A DNA stretch of 64,000 nt from Candidatus Rifleibacteriota bacterium (GCA_024710355.1 JANJUX010000046.1:1-64000); one strand, 5' to 3'. Counted from the stretch's first letter, positions 44,495 to 53,414 are shown. The notes: generated by a model not told the origin, from the sequence alone. Numbers and translations are program-made.

Positions 44495-46189
44495 ATGAAT
44501 TCAATTCTTATTATAGTTATTGTCGTGGTCATCTTTCTGCTTGTTTTTGTGATGTTTTCGCTTGATGACCACGAAGAGGAAGAAGGATTTCTCAACGATG
44601 AAACGCCGGCGGCCGAAAAGCCTGAGAGCCCTCCCGCCGCTCGGCCTGAAATAGAGTTGCCCACGGCCGAGTCGCCGCAACCTCTGGTTGTTGCGGCAGT
44701 CAGCCCGAAAGAGCCCGAGACGGCTATTGAAAAGCCAGTCGAAAAATCCGTAGAAAAACCTGTTGACAGAGTGCCGACGCGCATCAGCCGGGTAGAGGCT
44801 GCTGATCGGGTGCAACTTGTAGAAGCCGGCAGCGAAGAAGATTTGCGTTTTCGTATCATGCTCGATCAGCGACTGCCGTTACCTGCAAATGTTGAAGAGG
44901 TTCAGGCGGTGGTGGCATCGGTTCAGCTGCGCTTTCCCGAAGAAGTGCTTTTTGATGCCGAGCGTTGCCTGAAGCTGGTTGCGCGCGCAGAAAGCGTCTT
45001 TGAGAAAGAGTTTTCCTTCCGCTTTGCCTCGTTTGCAGGTTCTCAGCTCGATCGTTTCTGGTTCTTTGCCCGCGAAGAGGGGCGCGATGACCCGCTGTTC
45101 GAGGCTCTGGTCGTTGCCTATGAGGTTGTTTTGCGTTTTAAAAAAGCTCTTGAGGCTGATAATCTTCTTCGCGACGGGAAGGCGAGAGTCACTGTTGGTC
45201 TGGCCATGGGCAGAATGCTTAAAGTGGGTCGCGGTATCGCGTCTGTGCCCAGCTGGGTCGGCAAGCCGGTTTATCTGGCAGAGACTCTGGCAGAGGCTGC
45301 AGAGGATTTTACCATTTACGTCGACAGCGAGATTCATAAGGCCGCCCTGCCGTTGTTTGATTTTTGTGAATGGAACCCGATCAAGCTCAGAACACCCTTG
45401 CCGGCCATGCCTGTTTTTAAACTTGCGGGTTGGAACAGCCCGGATGAGATCACGTCTTTCGTCAGCAGCAAAGATGCCGCCGTGCGCCGTGCCGTTGCCG
45501 TGGCATACCGCTACATGAACCTCGATGACAAGGTAAAACCTCTGGTTGAGCTTTTGTCGGACCCTGACGAACGGGTGGCGCTTGAAGCTCTCGAGACAGT
45601 CAAAGAAATTGGCAGTGAAAGCTCGCTGGGGCTGCTGAAGAGGATGTTTCCTGAAACCCAGGACCCCATATATCGTGCGGCAATAATCGATGCGTTTGGG
45701 GCGATTGGCAGCAACGAGATGGTCCCGGTGGTTCTTGGCTCCACAAAAGAAGCCAGCTGGAAGGTCAGACTGTCGGCTGCCCGCGCTCTCTACAAACTGG
45801 CCGGAAAAGACGCCCTGCGCCATCTCGAACCTTTGCTTGAAGATGCTGATGGCTCGGTTAAGGCTGCGGTTAATGGTATCTTCTTTCGCGAGACCGCAAA
45901 AAAAGAATTTGTTGAAAGCCTCTCGGACCTGCTGGGTGATCTCAGCAAGCGAACCCGCAGGATTGCAGTTGAAGAACTGCTGGCCATCGAAACCGAAAGC
46001 GCCGTTAAAACGGTTGTTAATGTTTTTGCAGAGCAGGAAGCTGATCTGCAGCGATTCATTCTGAAGAAACTCGAAGCCAGTCGCACCAAAATACTCTACC
46101 AGTGCTTCATGACCCTGTTTAAAAATTCAGGCGAGAAGATGCGGCCCAGCATAGTTGAGGCTGTTCGACGCGCCGGTCTGGTGAGTTGA
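44495..46189 (+). CDS. Membrane-anchored protein with degenerate cyclase-like domain and HEAT-like repeats
   Basis: A 564-residue protein. An N-terminal membrane helix (about residues 1-24) is followed by an acidic, Pro/Glu-rich linker (25-115). The next 200 residues resemble the class III nucleotide cyclase fold: a GSQLDRFWFF-like strand, then VTVGLAMGRMLKVGRG, SWVGKPVYLAETLAEAAEDFTIYVDSEIHKA and a final PVFKLAGW. In true cyclases these are the GIHxG, GDAVNxAARL, ILVS and VYEL segments. The metal-binding aspartates and the GDxVN signature are missing, so it is probably not a cyclase but a sensor-like domain. The C-terminal half (about 330-564) is a run of HEAT-like helical repeats (VKPLVELLSDPDERVALEALETV). 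It precedes the sigma-54 activator gene by two bases. Confidence 0.65.
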   Translation: MNSILIIVIVVVIFLLVFVMFSLDDHEEEEGFLNDETPAAEKPESPPAARPEIELPTAESPQPLVVAAVSPKEPETAIEKPVEKSVEKPVDRVPTRISRVEAADRVQLVEAGSEEDLRFRIMLDQRLPLPANVEEVQAVVASVQLRFPEEVLFDAERCLKLVARAESVFEKEFSFRFASFAGSQLDRFWFFAREEGRDDPLFEALVVAYEVVLRFKKALEADNLLRDGKARVTVGLAMGRMLKVGRGIASVPSWVGKPVYLAETLAEAAEDFTIYVDSEIHKAALPLFDFCEWNPIKLRTPLPAMPVFKLAGWNSPDEITSFVSSKDAAVRRAVAVAYRYMNLDDKVKPLVELLSDPDERVALEALETVKEIGSESSLGLLKRMFPETQDPIYRAAIIDAFGAIGSNEMVPVVLGSTKEASWKVRLSAARALYKLAGKDALRHLEPLLEDADGSVKAAVNGIFFRETAKKEFVESLSDLLGDLSKRTRRIAVEELLAIETESAVKTVVNVFAEQEADLQRFILKKLEASRTKILYQCFMTLFKNSGEKMRPSIVEAVRRAGLVS

Positions 46190-46191
46190 TA

Positions 46192-47580
46192 ATGGCAATT
46201 GATATTCTGGTTGTCGATGACGAGGAAATGATTCGATGGACCCTGAAAGAGGCCCTCGAAAGTGAAGGATACAACGTAACGGCTTTTGAGAACGGCCGTG
46301 AATTTCTCAATTACTTCAGGCAGCACGGCGGTGATATTGTTCTGCTCGATGTGCGGTTGCCGGACAGCAACGGCCTGGACCTTCTGCTTGAAGCGACGAA
46401 GGTCGATCCTGACGCCATCGTGGTCATCATGACTGCCTTTGGCGATGTTGAAACCGCAGTCAGTGCCATGAAGCGCGGCGCTTTCGATTATCTTTCGAAG
46501 CCCTACAGTCTCGAAGAAGTCAGCCTTCTGATCCGAAAAATCGTGCAGGCGAATCTTGTCAGAAGCCAGCTGCACCATTATCAGGAACGCCTTGAAAACC
46601 AGTTCTCGCGCATTCTGGGCGAAAATCAGAAGATGAAGCAACTGCGTGAGCATATTGCAATGGCCGCCCGCACCGACAGGACTACTGTTCTTATTCGTGG
46701 TGAGTCGGGTACGGGCAAGGAGCTGGTTGCCAGGCAAATTCACTTTCAGAGCACCAGGGCGGATAAACCTTTTATTGATGTAAACGCTGCTGCGGTCAGC
46801 AGTACCCTTCTTGAGTCCGAGCTTTTCGGGCATGAAAAGGGAGCGTTTACCGACGCACAGAAGCAGAAAAAAGGTTTGTTTGAGCTGGCGAACGGCGGTA
46901 CGCTTTTCCTCGATGAAATCGGCGATCTTGATCCTTCGCTGCAGGTTAAGCTACTGCGTGTTCTGCAGGAAAGAAAGTTCAGGCGGGTGGGTGGTACAAG
47001 CGACATTCACGTTGATGTTCGCATTATTTCTGCGACCAATGCCGATCTCGAGAAGAATATTGAAGACGGCAGGCTGCGTCAGGATCTGTTCTATCGCCTG
47101 AATGTCTTTACCATCAATCTGCCGCCGCTACGGGAAAGGCGTGACGATATTCTGCTGCTGGCCAAGAATTTTCTTGAGGAATTTCGCAAGGAATTTTCGA
47201 AGGATATCGGTGGCTTCAGAGAAGACACGATCAAGATTCTGGACAGCTACAACTTTCCGGGCAACGTGCGTGAGCTGCGCAACATTATTGAGCGTGCGAC
47301 TCTTCTTGAGACGTCGAATCTTATCAGGCCGGCTTCTTTGCCTGAAGAGCTCAAAAAGAATGTTGATACGGGCTATGTTTCGTTTGAAAACGTTGAGACG
47401 AAGCCATGGCAGAAGCCAGGTTTCAGTTTCAAGGAATATATCGATTCGGTTGAGAAGAAAATTGTCGTCGATGTGATGAATGAAGTTGAAGGTAAGAAGA
47501 GCCGCGCCGCTGAAATTCTTGGTTTGACCAGGTTTGCTCTGCGGCATCAGCTGAAAAAACATGATCTTGAAGCGGATTGA
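46192..47580 (+). CDS. NtrC-family sigma-54-dependent response regulator
   Basis: A 462-residue regulator with three domains. The receiver domain (about 1-120) has the phosphoacceptor Asp53 in LLDVRLPDSNG, the acidic pair DDEE and Lys103 in LSKPYS. The AAA+ domain (about 140-370) has Walker A GESGTGKE (170-177), the sigma-54 contact loop GAFTDA (217-222; consensus GAFTGA) and Walker B GTLFLDEIGD. The C-terminal Fis-type helix-turn-helix is at about 420-462 (AAEILGLTRFALRHQLKKH). The ATG is preceded by GGTGAG. No histidine kinase gene is in the window. It is followed by two -24/-12 elements within 6 kb, which it could activate; that link is inference. Confidence 0.93.
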   Translation: MAIDILVVDDEEMIRWTLKEALESEGYNVTAFENGREFLNYFRQHGGDIVLLDVRLPDSNGLDLLLEATKVDPDAIVVIMTAFGDVETAVSAMKRGAFDYLSKPYSLEEVSLLIRKIVQANLVRSQLHHYQERLENQFSRILGENQKMKQLREHIAMAARTDRTTVLIRGESGTGKELVARQIHFQSTRADKPFIDVNAAAVSSTLLESELFGHEKGAFTDAQKQKKGLFELANGGTLFLDEIGDLDPSLQVKLLRVLQERKFRRVGGTSDIHVDVRIISATNADLEKNIEDGRLRQDLFYRLNVFTINLPPLRERRDDILLLAKNFLEEFRKEFSKDIGGFREDTIKILDSYNFPGNVRELRNIIERATLLETSNLIRPASLPEELKKNVDTGYVSFENVETKPWQKPGFSFKEYIDSVEKKIVVDVMNEVEGKKSRAAEILGLTRFALRHQLKKHDLEAD

Positions 47581-47737
47581 TGAAAAGAATGGAGGTTTTT
47601 GCCGAAGGGTGTAAATAATTCACTGGCGCATTTGAAAAAGTGTGTTATATTTGCACTCATGTACCCCGTGTGAAAAAAAAACACATTGAAGTAATCAGAT
47701 AGAGGTAGTCAGAGCAGGAAAAAACTGGATCTAGATG

Positions 47738-47752
47738 TGGCATGGTTTATGC
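47738..47752 (+). promoter_or_regulatory. Sigma-54-type (-24/-12) promoter for the EIIA(Ntr)-like operon
   Basis: TGGCATG-GTTT-ATGC has the invariant GG (47739-47740) and GC (47751-47752) at the exact 10-base separation of sigma-54 promoters; the consensus is TGGCACG-N4-TTGC. It lies about 45 bases upstream of the next start codon and 160 bases after the sigma-54 activator gene. Confidence 0.7.
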
Positions 47753-47794
47753 GTATGTAGTATTTGTAAGCTTATCAGGTGAGGAGAAACAGCG

Positions 47795-48244
47795 ATGATA
47801 TCAGAATTACTTCAGGACAGTTTCATAGATCTGCAGCTCGATGTTAACGACAAAGTAACTGCAATTGACAAGCTCTCCGGCATGCTTTGTGGCTCTGGGC
47901 GTGTGAGTGACCACACTCATTTCGTCAGCGCAGTTCTCGAGCGCGAAAAACTTGGAAGCACCGCCATTGGTGCAGGTATTGCCATTCCTCACGCCCGTGC
48001 GAACACCGTGAACGAAGTTTCGATAGCTTTTGCCAGATCTGGCCGTGGTATCGATTTCAATTCTGTCGATGGTGACCCGGTTCATCTTATTTTCCTGCTC
48101 GCCGCTCCGGTTGAGTCTGGAAGTCTTTATCTCAAACTGCTCGCTCGCATTTCGCGGCTGCTGCGCTACCAGGACCTGATCGAAGACCTTAAAAAGGCCA
48201 CTACCAAAGAAGAAGTCATAAAAATTATCGCAGCCAAAGAATAA
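47795..48244 (+). CDS. ptsN: PTS EIIA(Ntr)-like protein (PtsN family)
   Basis: A 149-residue PTS_EIIA type 2 domain. The phosphorylatable His66 is in STAIGAGIAIPHAR, the classic sequence around the active His. PtsN is a regulatory phosphocarrier, in proteobacteria often linked with rpoN and nitrogen or potassium control. Here it is behind a sigma-54-type promoter, which parallels that link. A strong GAGGAG precedes the ATG. No hpr or enzyme I gene is nearby, so the phosphodonor is unknown. A fructose-type EIIA role cannot be fully excluded, but the stand-alone domain fits PtsN. Confidence 0.87.
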   Translation: MISELLQDSFIDLQLDVNDKVTAIDKLSGMLCGSGRVSDHTHFVSAVLEREKLGSTAIGAGIAIPHARANTVNEVSIAFARSGRGIDFNSVDGDPVHLIFLLAAPVESGSLYLKLLARISRLLRYQDLIEDLKKATTKEEVIKIIAAKE

Positions 48245-48278
48245 TCAGACACTCTCTATCAGTCAGACAGGTGCAGAC

Positions 48279-48710
48279 ATGACTAATGCTCGTCAGGATG
48301 AGCTCTCGCTACACATGCGTATTCCGGCAGACAGGTGTTACCTTGGTAACGCTCTGCTGACGCTTGATGGTATCTGCGATCACTTTTCGGTTAGTGATGA
48401 CTCGCGAGGTCGCATTAGAAGTGCTCTTGAGACCGCTTTGATTGGTTCGATCGAACTTTCTTACCAGAAGGCATCAGGTTTGTTTGACTTGAAATTCTCT
48501 GTATTTAAAGATAAGCTTCAGATAACTGTAGAGGATTTCATGTTGAACGAAGAACCTGATGCCCTGGAAGAATACACTCACCCGAGCGTAGAACAGATGC
48601 GTCAGCGTCTTGACCCTGTAGCGGTTCTTACCGATGGTTTCAAGATCATCAAAGAAGCAGGTCGTAATTCATGTTATTCCATGCAGTTCAATCTTGTACT
48701 GGTGGAATGA
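48279..48710 (+). CDS. Degenerate anti-sigma-kinase-like (RsbW-type) ATPase-fold protein
   Basis: A 143-residue protein whose length and strand pattern resemble the HATPase_c_2 domain of RsbW/SpoIIAB anti-sigma kinases: a beta/helix start (HMRIPADRCYLGNALLTLDGICDHF), then SALETALIGSIELSYQ where an EAxxNAxxHGY N-box would be. The Asn of the N-box is replaced by Gly and the DxGxG box is absent (VEDFMLNEEPD), so nucleotide binding is doubtful. It may work as a non-catalytic binding partner. It is between the EIIA-like gene and ndk, with 34 and 4 bases of spacing, and is likely part of the same operon. The family call is by eye. Confidence 0.55.
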   Translation: MTNARQDELSLHMRIPADRCYLGNALLTLDGICDHFSVSDDSRGRIRSALETALIGSIELSYQKASGLFDLKFSVFKDKLQITVEDFMLNEEPDALEEYTHPSVEQMRQRLDPVAVLTDGFKIIKEAGRNSCYSMQFNLVLVE

Positions 48711-48714
48711 ATGA

Positions 48715-49185
48715 ATGAGTGACCAACTGCCCTTTGAAAATACCTTTCTCCTGCTGAAACCCGATGCTGTGCAGCGCGGCTTGATCGGTCGACTGATCAG
48801 TCGAATAGAAGAAAAAGGCCTTAAGATCGTGGCCATGAAAATGCTGCAGATCACCCCGGAACAGGCTGCCAGGCAGTATGAATGCCATTTTGGCAAACCC
48901 TTTTACCCTTCTCTTGTCGAATTTATCTGCTCGGGTCCCAGTGTTGCCATGATTATCGAAGGCCGCGGCGCCATTTCATTATGCCGGCGGTTGATGGGCT
49001 CGACTTCACCCGAAAACTCGCAACCGGGCACTATCCGTGGCGATTATTCACTCGATGTTAAGCACAATCTCATTCACGGCTCGGATTCGCCCGAAAGCTT
49101 TGCGCATGAAGCCAAAGTCTATTTCAGCGAAGAAGAGATAGTGAAATACCGGCTTGACCTCGAACGCTGGATTTATTATTCCTGA
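48715..49185 (+). CDS. ndk: Nucleoside diphosphate kinase
   Basis: A 156-residue Ndk that transfers phosphate from ATP to other nucleoside diphosphates. The start FLLLKPDAVQRGLIGRLISR is typical, and the active site is in HNLIHGSDS, with phospho-His121. The segment GSTSPENSQPGTIRGDY is a further hallmark. It follows the preceding gene by four bases. The C-terminus has a short extension (LERWIYYS), usual in this family. Confidence 0.96.
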   Translation: MSDQLPFENTFLLLKPDAVQRGLIGRLISRIEEKGLKIVAMKMLQITPEQAARQYECHFGKPFYPSLVEFICSGPSVAMIIEGRGAISLCRRLMGSTSPENSQPGTIRGDYSLDVKHNLIHGSDSPESFAHEAKVYFSEEEIVKYRLDLERWIYYS

Positions 49186-49231
49186 AGACCCTTATTGTTG
49201 TAGATATCTATTCCTATTTTCGGAGTTATAA

Positions 49232-50878
49232 GTGTCTTCGCCCCCCGAAACCAGTCCAAGCCTTTCCCGTCGCGTTTTAAAGATCGTTTTTTTGCTGGTC
49301 GGGCTTTCTGTTATTACTCTGGCATTTCTCGCCAGATCAGAGAGTTTTGCCCGGAAAGCCTTTATCTTTGCGGTTGACCGGGCAGACATCGACGGCCAGT
49401 TGAAGCTTGAACATGCCGGTTTCTCGGGCAGTATCATTGATGGAATCAGCCTCGAATCGTTGCGCGTTGTTAAGAGAAAACCGCCCGTCGAGGCTGAAAT
49501 TGCCAGTGTCAGCCTGAAAGTGAACTTCGAACGGCTTTTTACCGCCGGCGTGCTTTCTCTGTCTGGTCAGATCGGCCAGATCAGTGTCGATGGCATGGTT
49601 GCGCCTCCGGCAATTCTCGAAAAAATTCCGGCCTGGAACGGTATCGCATGTTTTGCCGGCATTCCTGCCAATATTGAGCTGGCCAGTTTTTCTGTCGGCG
49701 TCATCACTCTTAAGCCATGGGCCGGTTCACACGCTCTCATTAAAGTGAGCGGTGCCGGCGTTAAACCAGGTTCGAATGCCGGCGAACATCAGGTTGGTGC
49801 CAGCGCTGAAATCAGCTGGAAAAATCGTCAGATAGCTTCTGCAACCGTTTCTGGCATGCTGAAACAGAAACAGCAGCGCCTTGACGGCAGTCTCAGTCTA
49901 TGTTTTGCCGGTCAGCGACTGAATTCAGAATTATGTGTCACGCAAAAGCGCCGCAAAGTGGAACTCAGTGGCTATATCGCGTCTGCCGCAATCGATCTTG
50001 CCAGGTTATCACTGTGGCTGAGCCCTGTCTGGCAGGAAAGTTTTCCGTTTGGCTTCGACGGGCACCTCGATGGCTCTGGTTCGTGGTTGTTCAACGACGA
50101 AGTGGGTTTTCTTGGCAATCTGAGCGGCAGGTATGAAAAACTAAGAGTGGTAGCACTTGGTCTCTATTTCCCGGTTTTTGAGTTTAATGGCAACTGGAAG
50201 TTCTTTGACGGCAATCTCAATTTGAACGACTCCGGAAGCCTTTTTGCTGGTTTTCCGGCCAAACTTGGCGGTCAGATAGAGGGCGTTGCAAAAAGCGCGC
50301 GCAAGTGGGGGCTCAATTTTAACTGCTCTTCGGTTGACTTTTCGGAGCTGGCCGGACGGCTTCCATGGGGGCTGAGATACAGTCTTAAATTACCTGATCT
50401 GGTTGGCACGGCGGCGATGTCTGTAACGCTTACCGGCAACAGGGTTCCTGATGTGACTGGAAAAGCGACACTCGATAGTCTGAAAATTGGCGCTGGCCAT
50501 GAGGAGCGCCTGCTTTCGGGCCGGGTTGATTATCAGCAGGCCGGTCTGGCGAGTGGAAGCATCGAAATGAACTTCGTTGTAAGCTCGGATCGTTCTGTAT
50601 TGCCGATTTTTAAACGGTTCAGGGGTAGGGTTGGCAGTCTTTATAACGGCTTTGCTTCAAATGGGCTGCCGCAAACCTTCACCTGGAAGCTGAAGGGGCC
50701 GCCAAACCTTGATCAGAAGTTTTTGGGCAGGCTGGCTGCGGGTGATAAACATCTGGCTTCTTTTGAAGGAACCTGGCATTCGGGGCTTGGTCACCTGCAT
50801 ACGTCAGAATCAGAACCTGAAACTGCCGGTTATCGCTCAGACAGCATTCCTTATCTCGATATCTTTCTTGCCAGATAA
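49232..50878 (+). CDS. AsmA-like inner-membrane-anchored protein
   Basis: A 548-residue protein with one N-terminal membrane helix (about residues 17-35, VFLLVGLSVITLAFL) followed by a long beta-rich region rich in alternating hydrophobic strands. The layout, with a short start, a membrane anchor and an LKLEHAGFSGSIIDGISLESLRV strand set, recalls AsmA/TamB-type proteins that bridge the periplasm and carry lipids. A later stretch (DGHLDGSGSWLFND) repeats this pattern. It starts at GTG with GGAG six bases upstream. It is last in the run begun by the EIIA-like gene. A strong terminator follows. The assignment to AsmA-like is moderate. Confidence 0.6.
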   Translation: MSSPPETSPSLSRRVLKIVFLLVGLSVITLAFLARSESFARKAFIFAVDRADIDGQLKLEHAGFSGSIIDGISLESLRVVKRKPPVEAEIASVSLKVNFERLFTAGVLSLSGQIGQISVDGMVAPPAILEKIPAWNGIACFAGIPANIELASFSVGVITLKPWAGSHALIKVSGAGVKPGSNAGEHQVGASAEISWKNRQIASATVSGMLKQKQQRLDGSLSLCFAGQRLNSELCVTQKRRKVELSGYIASAAIDLARLSLWLSPVWQESFPFGFDGHLDGSGSWLFNDEVGFLGNLSGRYEKLRVVALGLYFPVFEFNGNWKFFDGNLNLNDSGSLFAGFPAKLGGQIEGVAKSARKWGLNFNCSSVDFSELAGRLPWGLRYSLKLPDLVGTAAMSVTLTGNRVPDVTGKATLDSLKIGAGHEERLLSGRVDYQQAGLASGSIEMNFVVSSDRSVLPIFKRFRGRVGSLYNGFASNGLPQTFTWKLKGPPNLDQKFLGRLAAGDKHLASFEGTWHSGLGHLHTSESEPETAGYRSDSIPYLDIFLAR

Positions 50879-50901
50879 AGCCAATGAACAATCGGGCTGT
50901 A

Positions 50902-50940
50902 AATACAAAAGCGACTGCCTGGGGCAGTCGCTTTTGTATT
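50902..50940. terminator. Perfect 18-bp bidirectional terminator between convergent genes
   Basis: AATACAAAAGCGACTGCC (50902-50919), loop TGG, then its exact complement (50923-50940). The stem includes A and T tracts on both flanks, so it stops transcription from both the AsmA-like gene and the SLH gene. Confidence 0.85.
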
Positions 50941-50959
50941 GCGGGTTTTCGTTGTCAGA

Positions 50960-53341
50960 TCAGCTGTTGAGCTTTCTGACTCTGGCTTCAACCTGCTGCA
51001 GGTTAACGCCCTGCTGCTGCAGAAAGCTTTCGAACCAGGCGGTGTTGACGCCATATGATTTGAGCTCGCTTCTGAATTCAACGACCAGTTGCTGCAGCTG
51101 GATCATGTCATTAACTTTGAGGCGGGGTTTGCTCGACATATACTGCATCGATTTGAGGTTGCTGAGGGCGTTATTGATAGCGCTGGCAAATTCATATCTT
51201 GTGACGCTATCTGTGTAAGCAAACGGGAAAGCGTTGAGAATGCCGCGGCTGGAAATGTGGCGCATTGACTTGAAAGCCCAGTGTTTTGAGGGCACGAAAC
51301 TGAACGAACCATTTGCCTGCACCGGTCGCTGACTGCCGGAAACAGATGTTGCCGGTGCCGGTTTAACCTTGCTGTCGACCAGCGGTATGTAGAAGGCTGA
51401 ATCGGCTTCAGCAGTTTTCTGATTCGGCAGATACTGTTTGTCGCTGTTGGCTGAGGTGGCAAACTGCCACGACACTCTTTGGGTAAGCTGTTCGCCAAGC
51501 CTACTCTTAATTTTGTCGTTGACTATTACTTTATACTCGGTTTTGGCGTCGAGGGGGCTGGTGGGTTCGAAGATGGCGCGGTTCTGCTGTCGGTCATAGA
51601 CTACCTTGCCGTCGACGCGAACCTGGTTGCCGAACACCGAAATGTTGATGTTGTTAACGGTTCTCGGATCGGCCGGTTCAGAGAAGTGCACGGCAATTTT
51701 AGCTTTGCGGTTGACGTTATTGGCATCAGCACCCGGAAAAATTGAAGTGACCTTGAAGGCATTAAGGTTTGCAGGGTTTTTCTGTGTCTGTCTGGTTCTT
51801 ACGGTGCGGTCAGCCGGAGCTTGACCAACGCTGGCTGATGTGGCCATGGCAACATTGCGGGGCGAGCTGACGGCAGGTGTTCTTGCTGGTTTTGCGGCTG
51901 CTGGTCGCATCTGAGCCATGTCTGCCATCGGGTCCTGGTAGTCGGCATCGAAGCCCTCCAGTTCGGCGGCTTCACGCTGCGGATTTTGCGACGGCTGAGC
52001 GGCATACTGTGGCATGGCGGGTGCCGCTGCCGGGGTGGTGGTCGAAAACATTGCATTGATGCCACTGCGGATCGGTCGCCCGAAAGCATCGGTGATGCCC
52101 TGGGTGACGACGATGCGGTAGCTTTTATTGCTGTCGAGCAGGCCCACAGGGGTCAGAGTTGCCTGCTTGTTGCCCTTGAAATAATGAATTCTTGCCGGAA
52201 CCGGGCCGAAGTCATCTTCAAGCCTGAAGGTGAATTCATTGAGGGTGTCAGGCATTACTTCTTCGCTGAAGGCGATCGTGATCGGCTGGGTCAGGTTGGT
52301 TACCCGGCTGCCATTCTGTGGCGACAGGCCGACAATCTGGGTCGGTGCCGCGGCTGGCTGTGACATGGTGGCGGCCCTTGTATTGGTCATTGCGGGTGCC
52401 TGAGCAACGCGGGCCGGTCTTGCGGCCGGGGTCTGCTGCGCTGCAAATGGGTTAGCAATGGCGGCACTCTGATTTCTTGCCGGGGCCTTGGCTGCCGGTG
52501 CTGGCATTTCTTCGATTTCGTGCAGGTTGACCGTGGGTTCCTGACTGTTGGTGCCTCCTTCAAGTGCGAATGGAATCATGGTTTTCTTGCGCAGCCGGCT
52601 GCCGCTGGTTGATGCCAGGGTCTGTTCGACGGCGATTGCGTAAGTAGAACCTGGTTTTAAAGCATTGCGCGGACTGAGAGTCAGGGTTTTCATGTCGCGC
52701 GACAGGCGATAATCGACTCCGACCGGCTGATTATCTTCAAACAACTGAACCGGGGCTTTTTTTAAAGTGGTAATATCGATCGGCTCAGAGAAAGAAATTT
52801 CGAGCGGCATATCCGGCCGGATCGAGCCAGAACCCATGTTGGCATTGGTAAGCGTCAGAGCATTGGCGGTCGACTGTTCTTCCTGCTGAGGAGCTGCTGA
52901 GGAAAAAGCGGGAGCCTGATTGTTGCCTGCGCCGGCAGTCTGAAAGCTCCAGACTTTTTCTGAAGTGCGGCCGAGTCCGTCATAAAAACTGAGCTGGGCG
53001 GTGTAGGTCTGACCGGCGTTCAGTGGTTGTTTCGACTTGAACATGACCTGTCTGGCTGATGGATTGTAGAACAATTCACCATCGATAGGGTCAGTACCAC
53101 TGAAAAGGCTGAAGTTGATGGTCTGATAGAATGACTGGTTGACGGCACCGCCAAATTCTACGGTCAGCGGTGTTTCGGGTGATACACCGGTAGCCATATT
53201 GGTGGGAAAGTGTTTTGCAACATTTATGGCAGCAGTTTCAGCTGCGTAACTGGTTCTTTCCAGTGCGGCAGCGACGGGCGAACTGTTGCTGATGGCGGCT
53301 GCAACGGCGCAGAGAATCGCCGCCTTTTTCCAACGGTTCAT
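50960..53341 (-). CDS. Envelope protein with SbsA-type Ig-like domains and a C-terminal SLH domain
   Basis: A 793-residue exported protein. A signal peptide (residues 1-25) leads to four Big_5/SbsA-like Ig domains, each holding an FxxGAxxNxxPxTPxxxxF-like start, a USExx-type (FSEPID, FSEEVM, HFSEPA) strand and an LxxGxxYxxxV strand. Between domains 2 and 3, and 3 and 4, are Ala/Pro/Gln-rich linkers. Near the C-terminus an SLH-like domain appears: KHWAFKSMRHISSRGILNAF followed by VTRYEFASAINNAL, then a helical tail. SLH domains bind cell-wall polymers, so this is likely a cell-surface or periplasmic structural protein. GAGGAGG precedes the ATG. There is one SLH copy where three are common. Confidence 0.85.
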   Translation of the reverse strand: MNRWKKAAILCAVAAAISNSSPVAAALERTSYAAETAAINVAKHFPTNMATGVSPETPLTVEFGGAVNQSFYQTINFSLFSGTDPIDGELFYNPSARQVMFKSKQPLNAGQTYTAQLSFYDGLGRTSEKVWSFQTAGAGNNQAPAFSSAAPQQEEQSTANALTLTNANMGSGSIRPDMPLEISFSEPIDITTLKKAPVQLFEDNQPVGVDYRLSRDMKTLTLSPRNALKPGSTYAIAVEQTLASTSGSRLRKKTMIPFALEGGTNSQEPTVNLHEIEEMPAPAAKAPARNQSAAIANPFAAQQTPAARPARVAQAPAMTNTRAATMSQPAAAPTQIVGLSPQNGSRVTNLTQPITIAFSEEVMPDTLNEFTFRLEDDFGPVPARIHYFKGNKQATLTPVGLLDSNKSYRIVVTQGITDAFGRPIRSGINAMFSTTTPAAAPAMPQYAAQPSQNPQREAAELEGFDADYQDPMADMAQMRPAAAKPARTPAVSSPRNVAMATSASVGQAPADRTVRTRQTQKNPANLNAFKVTSIFPGADANNVNRKAKIAVHFSEPADPRTVNNINISVFGNQVRVDGKVVYDRQQNRAIFEPTSPLDAKTEYKVIVNDKIKSRLGEQLTQRVSWQFATSANSDKQYLPNQKTAEADSAFYIPLVDSKVKPAPATSVSGSQRPVQANGSFSFVPSKHWAFKSMRHISSRGILNAFPFAYTDSVTRYEFASAINNALSNLKSMQYMSSKPRLKVNDMIQLQQLVVEFRSELKSYGVNTAWFESFLQQQGVNLQQVEARVRKLNS

Positions 53342-53414
53342 AGTTTACCTCCTCAAGCTTATGCTCTTCAGGTAATTAATCGGCTTGGTCGTAATATAAA
53401 ATTAGTTTTTATTT

